NCBI GenBank assembly: GCA_903927685.1
Contig: CAIYOB010000445.1
Coordinates: 1-10,658 of the forward strand
Length of the DNA: 10,658 nt
Direction of reading: 5' to 3'
Source: an uncultured Planctomycetaceae bacterium
GTDB taxonomy: Bacteria > Planctomycetota > Planctomycetia > Pirellulales > Pirellulaceae
In this document: positions 6,150 through 10,658 of the stretch, in pieces
Numbering within the stretch: the first letter of the stretch is position 1
How the letters are laid out: the number at the start of each line of letters is the position of its first letter
Position numbers and translations under genes: made by a program
Notes under the pieces: model-generated
The model's input: the letters and a program-made list of their open reading frames with translations, nothing else
The model's database searches: none
What the model was told of the DNA's origin: nothing

Positions 6150-8408
6150 ATGCTGGACAACGATGATCGCCGCGTGCAGGTACGACTTGCCGGCCAAGTG
6201 CTGGCCGCGTTAGTCTGGGTGGCTAGTCCCAGCTTACTTGGGCCCGCCGCCCGCGGGGCCGAGAGCGTTTCCGAGCCGGCGGAGCCCAGCTGGCCGTTGC
6301 CCCAGTGGTCGCGGGCCGAGCCGGCGGCGGTGGGGATGGACGAGGCCACTCTCGTCAGGGCCCGCGATTACGCTCTGACCGGCGGAGGCTCCGGCTACAT
6401 CACGCGGCACGGGCGGCTGGTCATGGCCTGGGGCGATCCACGCCAGCGGTACGATTTGAAGTCCACGACCAAATCGTTCGGCTCGATCGCTTTGGGATTG
6501 GCCCTCAAGGACGGGAAGTTGCGGCTGGACGACCAAGCGCAGCGGCTCCACGCGGGCCTGGGCGTTCCGCCGGACGAGAACGCGCGGTCCGGTTGGCTGG
6601 ACGAGATCACCGTCCTGCATTTGGCATCGCAGACGGCCGGGTTCGAAAAGCCGGGCGGCTATACGAAGCTGCTGTTCCGCCCCGGCACGCAGTGGGACTA
6701 CAGCGATTCCGGGCCGAACTGGCTGGCCGAGTGCATTACGCTGGCCTACGGGCGCGACTTGGACGAGTGGATGTTCGAGCGCGTCTTCACGCCGCTGGGC
6801 ATCCAGCGCAGCGACTTGACTTGGCGCAAGAACTCGTATCGCCCTGCGACGATCGCAGGCGTCGCCCGGCGCGAGTTCGGCGCGGGCATCCACGCCAACG
6901 TCGATGCGCTGGCCCGCATCGGTTACCTCATGCTGCGCGAAGGCCAATGGAACGGCCGCGAGATCCTGACGCGGGATTACGCCAGATCGGCTCCGCGAAC
7001 GCCGCCGGGGCACGAACAGTTGCCGGTCCGTCTGCCCGAAACCTACGGCAACGCCGCGGCGCACTATGGACTCCTCTGGTGGAACAACGCGGACCAGACG
7101 CTCGCCGAGGTGCCCGCCGACGCGTTTTGGTCTTGGGGACTGTACGACAGTCTGATCGTCGTGATTCCCTCGCTGGAGATCGTCGCAGCCCGGGCTGGCC
7201 AGTCGTGGAAGCGTGAGCAAGGTGCCGATCATTACCAGGTCCTGAAGCCGTTTCTCGTGCCGATCGCCCACTCCGTCCAGGTCCGTTCGGCGCGGGTTTC
7301 CGACCCCGCCGAAACGACCGACCGCAGGTCTCCCGCGACTCCCAATGCCTGCGGCCAGAATCGTGCCTCGGTCCCTACACCGGCCACATCGCCGGCCGTT
7401 CCCGTCGTCCTGTGCTCGTGCGTCTCAGCGCCCGTCCCGGCTTACCCTCGCAGTCCCGTGATCAAGGAGGTTCTCTGGGCGCCGCCGGAGACGATCCTGC
7501 GCCGGGCCAAGGGCAGCGACAACTGGCCCCTGACCTGGGCCGACGACGACTGGCTGTACACGGCCTACGGCGACGGCAACGGCTTCGAGCCGCGGCGGAA
7601 GGAAAAACTGAGCCTGGGACTGGCCCGCGTCCGCGGCGTTCCGCCGAATCTGGTCGCCGAGAATCTGCGGGCTCCGTCGCTGGAGCAGACCGGCGACGGC
7701 GTGCGCGGCAAGAAGGCCAGCGGACTGCTGATGGTCGACCGGGTCCTGTACCTCTGGACGCGCAACGCCGACAACTCGCAATTGGCCTGGTCCGCCGATC
7801 ACGGCGCAACGTGGACCTGGGCCGACTGGACGTTCACGACCAGCTTCGGCTGCCCCACGTTCTTGAACTTCGGCCGCAACTACGAAGGCGCCCGAGATGA
7901 CTTCGTCTACGTGTACTCGCACGATTCGGACAGTGCATACCAGCGAGCCGACCGGATGGTCCTGGCCCGGGTCGCGAAGAATCGGCTCCGCGAGCAGGCG
8001 GCCTACGAGTTCTTTCAAGCCGTTGACGAGCGCGGCCAGCCGATGTGGACCCGGGATATTGGCCGGCGCGGCGCGGTGTTCAACAGCCCGGGCCGCTGTT
8101 ACCGTTCCGGTGTCAGCTACAACGCCGGGCTGAAGCGTTACCTGTGGGTCCAAACCGGCTTGGGCGAGGACACGCGTTTTAGCGGCGGCCTGGCCATCTA
8201 CGACGCGCCGGAGCCGTGGGGACCGTGGACCACGGCCTATGCCACCGACGCCTGGGACGTGGGACCCGGCGAGACGGCCAGCTTTCCGCCCCAGTGGATC
8301 AGCCCCGACGGCTGCACGTTGGACATGGTGTTCTCCGGCGACGACTGTTTCAGTGTCCGGCGGGCGACCTTGAACGCGTGTCAAGCCAGTGACTTGTCCA
8401 GGCGATGA
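6150..8408 (+). CDS. Exported serine beta-lactamase-fold hydrolase fused to DUF4185-like domain
   Basis: The 752-residue reading starts at the ATG at 6150, with AGGAG ten bases before it. The frame opens 35 codons earlier, but only this start gives a signal peptide: basic residues 7-12, a hydrophobic core LAGQVLAALVWVA, and cleavage near GPAARGA at 36. Residues about 50-377 are a class C beta-lactamase/DD-peptidase-fold domain with the nucleophile motif S105-T-T-K108, the second motif Y184-S-D, and W329-G330 where KTG or HTG stands in true beta-lactamases. This pattern fits the esterase/peptidase-like members more than drug resistance. Residues 378-432 are a Pro/Ser/Arg-rich linker. Residues 433-743 resemble DUF4185, probably a beta-propeller related in layout to sialidases (NWPLTWADDDWLYTAYGDG, SADHGATWTW, GCPTFLNFG, DRMVLARV, APEPWGPWTT, FSGDDCFSV). 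It is therefore likely periplasmic or cell-surface, with the C-terminal domain perhaps binding glycan. The substrate is unknown. I recall similar two-domain proteins in planctomycetes. Confidence 0.86.
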   Translation: MLDNDDRRVQVRLAGQVLAALVWVASPSLLGPAARGAESVSEPAEPSWPLPQWSRAEPAAVGMDEATLVRARDYALTGGGSGYITRHGRLVMAWGDPRQRYDLKSTTKSFGSIALGLALKDGKLRLDDQAQRLHAGLGVPPDENARSGWLDEITVLHLASQTAGFEKPGGYTKLLFRPGTQWDYSDSGPNWLAECITLAYGRDLDEWMFERVFTPLGIQRSDLTWRKNSYRPATIAGVARREFGAGIHANVDALARIGYLMLREGQWNGREILTRDYARSAPRTPPGHEQLPVRLPETYGNAAAHYGLLWWNNADQTLAEVPADAFWSWGLYDSLIVVIPSLEIVAARAGQSWKREQGADHYQVLKPFLVPIAHSVQVRSARVSDPAETTDRRSPATPNACGQNRASVPTPATSPAVPVVLCSCVSAPVPAYPRSPVIKEVLWAPPETILRRAKGSDNWPLTWADDDWLYTAYGDGNGFEPRRKEKLSLGLARVRGVPPNLVAENLRAPSLEQTGDGVRGKKASGLLMVDRVLYLWTRNADNSQLAWSADHGATWTWADWTFTTSFGCPTFLNFGRNYEGARDDFVYVYSHDSDSAYQRADRMVLARVAKNRLREQAAYEFFQAVDERGQPMWTRDIGRRGAVFNSPGRCYRSGVSYNAGLKRYLWVQTGLGEDTRFSGGLAIYDAPEPWGPWTTAYATDAWDVGPGETASFPPQWISPDGCTLDMVFSGDDCFSVRRATLNACQASDLSRR
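7281..7318. repeat. Palindromic element inside the linker coding sequence
   Basis: Arms 7281-7296 and 7304-7318 pair around a seven-base loop. TTCGGCG with GGG on the left pairs with CCC and CGCCGAA on the right, with one bulged C at 7293 and an outer GTC/GAC pair. It falls exactly where the beta-lactamase-fold domain ends and the linker begins, and it is read in frame as RSARVSDPAETT. It looks like a small repeat inserted between two domains. No second copy is visible in the window. Confidence 0.45.
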
Positions 8409-8417
8409 GTTGAGGTT

Positions 8418-8504
8418 GGGTGCCTGGGCTCGAGCCACGAGGTCCGAGTGGCGAGCCCCCAGACCTTGCCGCAGGGGGCTCGCTGCGCTCGACCCCAGGC
8501 ACCC
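8418..8504. repeat. Nested inverted repeat between convergent genes
   Basis: The outer arms 8418-8435 and 8487-8504 (GGGTGCCTGGG..TCGAGC and its complement) pair at 17 of 18 positions. Inside them, 8451-8460 (GCGAGCCCCC) and 8474-8483 (GGGGGCTCGC) pair perfectly around a 13-base loop. The element starts 10 bases after the plus-strand stop and ends 24 bases before the minus-strand stop at 8528. It could fold in the 3' transcript of either gene and act as a bidirectional terminator or 3'-end stabiliser, although there is no clear U tract. I recall sequences of the type GTGCCTGGGGTCGAGCG as dispersed repeats in planctomycete genomes, so a mobile non-coding element is the other reading. Confidence 0.75.
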
Positions 8505-8527
8505 CGCCATTTAGCCTTGACGACGCA

Positions 8528-10594
8528 CTAATCAGCCCGCGCGGGCTGGCCGGGTTCCGGGAACCCGCGCTGGCGCATCAGGGCGCCGATCCCGGCGTCG
8601 CGGCCGCGGAAGGCCCGATAGCCCTCGGCCGGATCGACGGTGTTCCCGACGGAGAAGACATACTGCTTGAGCTTGGCGGCGAGCGTTTTGTCGAACGGGC
8701 CGGCGCCCTCCAGGAACGCTTCGTACGCGTCGGCGCTGAGCGTGTCGGCCCACAGATAGCTGTAGTAGCCCGCCGAGTAGCCGTCGCTCGCGAAGACGTG
8801 CAGGAAATGGGGCATCCGATGCCGCATGACGATTTCCCGCGGCATGCCGAGCGCCGTCAGCGTGTCGCGCTCGAACGCGGCGGCTTCGATGGGCTTGTCT
8901 CCGGCCAGATGCCCTTTCAGATCCACCAGCGCCGACGCGAGATACTCGACGGTCGCGAAGCCTTGGTTGAACTTGTCGGCCCGCTCGATCTTTTCTCGCA
9001 GCGCCGGCGGCAACGGTTGGCCGGTCTCGTGATGCAAGGCGAACCGGCCCAGGATCTCGGGGGTGCTGAGCCAGCGTTCGAGGATTTGCGACGGGAACTC
9101 GACGTAGTCGCGGGCCACCGCGGTGCCTGAGAGCGTCGGGTAAGTCACGTTGGAAGCCAAGCCATGCAGGGCGTGCCCGAACTCGTGGAACAACGTCTCC
9201 GCATCCGTCCAACTCAACAGCACCGGCGCGCCGGGCTGGCCTTGGACGAAGTTCAAGTTGTTCGAGACGATGGTGGGGATCTCGCCGGCAAAGCGTTCCT
9301 GGCTGCGGTAGGCGTTCATCCACGCGCCCGATCGTTTGCCCTCGCGGGCGTACGGGTCAAAGTACCACAGTCCCACGTGCCGGCCCTGGCCGTCCCGGAC
9401 CTCCCAGACGCGGACATCCGGATGATACACCGGCACGTCCCGGACCGGCTCGAAGTGCAGGTCGAACAACTCGGCCGCGACGTAGAACATGCCGTCGCGC
9501 AGCTGGTCGAGCTGCATGTAGGGCTTGACTTCATTCTCGTTCAAGTCGTACTTGGCCTTGCGGACCTGTTCCGCATAGTAACGGTAGTCCCACGGTTCGA
9601 TCGTGATCCGGGCGCCCTCCTGGTCGGCGAGCGCCTGCATGTCGGCAACCTCTTCGTGGACCCGGGCGACGGCCGCCGGCCAGACGGCCTCCAGCAATTC
9701 CAGGGCCCGCTCGGGGGTCTTGGCCATCGCGTTCTCGACTCGCCAATGCGCGTGCGTGGCATAGCCCAGCAGCTTGGCGCGCTCGGCACGCAATTGGAAC
9801 ACCTCGGTAATGATCGGCTTGTTGTCGCGCGCGTCGCCGTGGTCGCCTCGACTGACAAACGTCCGCCAGACCTTCTCGCGCAAGTCGCGCCGCGTCGAGA
9901 AGCTCAAGAACGGTTCGACACTCGACCGGGTATTGAGAATCGCCCACTTGCCGGGCTGGCCGCGTGCCTCGGCCGCCGCCGCGGCGGCGGCCGCAACCGA
10001 ATCCGGCAGGCCGTCCAGGTCGGCCGCCTGGTCGAGAAACAGCGTGTATTCCTTTTCTTCGCCCAGGATATTCTGGGTAAAGTTCGTGTACAGCGACGCC
10101 AGACGCGTGTTGATTTCGGCGACCCGTTTCTTGCTCGCCGCAGCGAGCTTGGCGCCGGCGCGGACGAAGTTCGTGTAGTACAGCCAGGCGAGCCGCTTCT
10201 GCTCGGGCGTCCGGCACAGCGTCTCGCGGGCCTCGTACACCGCCGCGATCCGGGCGAACAGCTGGTCGTTCTGCACGATCTTGTCGCGAAACGCCGCCAG
10301 CCGCGGCTCCAACTCGCGTTCGACTTCCTGGAAATCGGGCGTGCTCATCGTCGACGACCAGACGTCGTAGATCGTCGAGACGCGATCCAGCAGGCGACTG
10401 GATGCTTCCAGCGCCGCGAGTGTATTGTCGAATGTGGCGGGTTCCCGGTTCGCCGTGATCGCGTCGATGGCGGCCAACTGTTCGGCCATGCCCGCTTCCA
10501 GCGCCGGCTTCAGGTCGGCGACTTTGACCTCAGCGAACGGCGGCACTCCGTGGTAGGGCCCGGTCCAGGGGGCAATCAGCGGGTTGTTCAGCAT
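8528..10594 (-). CDS. M3-family zinc oligopeptidase (oligopeptidase A type)
   Basis: With the ATG at 10594 the protein has 688 residues, close to the 680 of E. coli oligopeptidase A, and begins MLNNPLIAPW, matching that enzyme's MTNPLL start. The frame is open to the window edge, with other possible starts at ATG 10648 (weak GGTGA before it) and GTG 10657. The extra residues (MCLATLASEPN) could be the end of a signal peptide, and no strong ribosome site precedes 10594, so an exported form is possible. Residues 1-200 form the helical N-terminal part, and the catalytic domain lies at about 220-680. H470-E-F-G-H474 is the zinc motif, E499 in DYVEFPSQ the third ligand, and the conserved FASDGYSAGYYSYLWAD (601-617) supplies the substrate-binding tyrosines. 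The family degrades short peptides, including cleaved signal peptides, usually in the cytoplasm. The gene is intact and ends in TAG at 8528-8530. Residues 201-208 are a run of eight alanines. Confidence 0.95.
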   Translation of the reverse strand: MLNNPLIAPWTGPYHGVPPFAEVKVADLKPALEAGMAEQLAAIDAITANREPATFDNTLAALEASSRLLDRVSTIYDVWSSTMSTPDFQEVERELEPRLAAFRDKIVQNDQLFARIAAVYEARETLCRTPEQKRLAWLYYTNFVRAGAKLAAASKKRVAEINTRLASLYTNFTQNILGEEKEYTLFLDQAADLDGLPDSVAAAAAAAAEARGQPGKWAILNTRSSVEPFLSFSTRRDLREKVWRTFVSRGDHGDARDNKPIITEVFQLRAERAKLLGYATHAHWRVENAMAKTPERALELLEAVWPAAVARVHEEVADMQALADQEGARITIEPWDYRYYAEQVRKAKYDLNENEVKPYMQLDQLRDGMFYVAAELFDLHFEPVRDVPVYHPDVRVWEVRDGQGRHVGLWYFDPYAREGKRSGAWMNAYRSQERFAGEIPTIVSNNLNFVQGQPGAPVLLSWTDAETLFHEFGHALHGLASNVTYPTLSGTAVARDYVEFPSQILERWLSTPEILGRFALHHETGQPLPPALREKIERADKFNQGFATVEYLASALVDLKGHLAGDKPIEAAAFERDTLTALGMPREIVMRHRMPHFLHVFASDGYSAGYYSYLWADTLSADAYEAFLEGAGPFDKTLAAKLKQYVFSVGNTVDPAEGYRAFRGRDAGIGALMRQRGFPEPGQPARAD
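9970..9993. repeat. Perfect 24-base GC-only palindrome within the M3 peptidase gene
   Basis: The stretch is built of GCC and GGC triplets and reads identically on both strands. It encodes the alanine run at residues 201-208 of the peptidase, between the N-terminal helices and the catalytic domain, where a length-variable surface loop is plausible. It is a likely replication-slippage site and not a regulatory element. Confidence 0.5.
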
Positions 10595-10658
10595 CTCGTT
10601 CCGGGAAGCTCCGTGGTTGGGTTCGCTGGCCAGCGTTGCCAGGCACATACCGATCACC

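Noticed and set aside
6234..7271. A long minus-strand open frame antisense to the beta-lactamase-fold domain
   Set aside because: Arg/Gln/Pro-rich shadow. The plus strand carries S-x-x-K and Y-S-D in the right order.
6150..7280. Antibiotic-resistance beta-lactamase
   Set aside because: The third active-site motif is W-G, not KTG, and the domain is fused to a DUF4185-like module, which fits esterase/peptidase-like relatives better.
7425..8510. A long minus-strand open frame antisense to the DUF4185-like part
   Set aside because: Its composition is typical of a GC-driven shadow frame and it has no recognisable motif. The plus-strand reading is a coherent domain.
8420..9130. A plus-strand frame of 236 codons starting in the nested inverted repeat
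   Set aside because: It is the repeat followed by the antisense of the M3 peptidase gene.

Overview
The window is GC-rich DNA that most resembles a planctomycete, probably Pirellulales or a relative. The clues are the gene set (a ThuA-like sugar-metabolism protein, a large secreted LamG plus TIM-barrel-like protein, a short membrane protein with an N-terminus of the type WQFSLASLLL, and a serine beta-lactamase-fold protein fused to a DUF4185-like propeller) and two dispersed-looking palindromic elements of a kind I recall from planctomycete genomes. That lineage assignment is inference from remembered protein and repeat types, not from a marker gene. I see no rRNA, tRNA, CRISPR array, transposase or phage gene.

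Layout. (1) Bases 1-940, plus strand: the 3' part of a ThuA-like gene that is cut by the window edge, followed five bases later by a 78-residue small protein. (2) Bases 1080-5596, minus strand: a likely three-gene operon read right to left. Its genes are a four-helix membrane protein (5596-5090), a 1117-residue exported LamG/TIM-barrel-like/GATase-like protein (5070-1717) and a 186-residue exported protein of unknown function (1640-1080). Each of the three starts has a purine-rich Shine-Dalgarno sequence. (3) Bases 5597-6149: a divergent intergenic region of about 550 bases holding an 18-base perfect palindrome, a 71-base inverted-repeat element with a small hairpin next to it, and a 10-base direct repeat. 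(4) Bases 6150-8408, plus strand: an exported serine beta-lactamase-fold hydrolase fused to a DUF4185-like domain through a low-complexity linker that itself contains a palindromic DNA element. (5) Bases 8409-8527: a nested inverted repeat between convergent genes. (6) Bases 8528-10594 or further, minus strand: an M3-family (oligopeptidase A type) zinc peptidase with all its catalytic residues.

Functionally the region reads as accessory secreted-carbohydrate and hydrolase biology next to a housekeeping peptidase. ThuA-like and LamG/TIM-barrel proteins in planctomycetes usually accompany polysaccharide or glycoside use. The fused beta-lactamase-fold protein is probably a periplasmic esterase or peptidase-like enzyme and not an antibiotic-resistance gene. 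I did not find a defence system or other clear new multi-gene machine. The least explained items are the fused hydrolase with its repeat-bearing linker, the catalytically unclear 1117-residue protein and its two uncharacterised operon partners, and the inverted-repeat elements.
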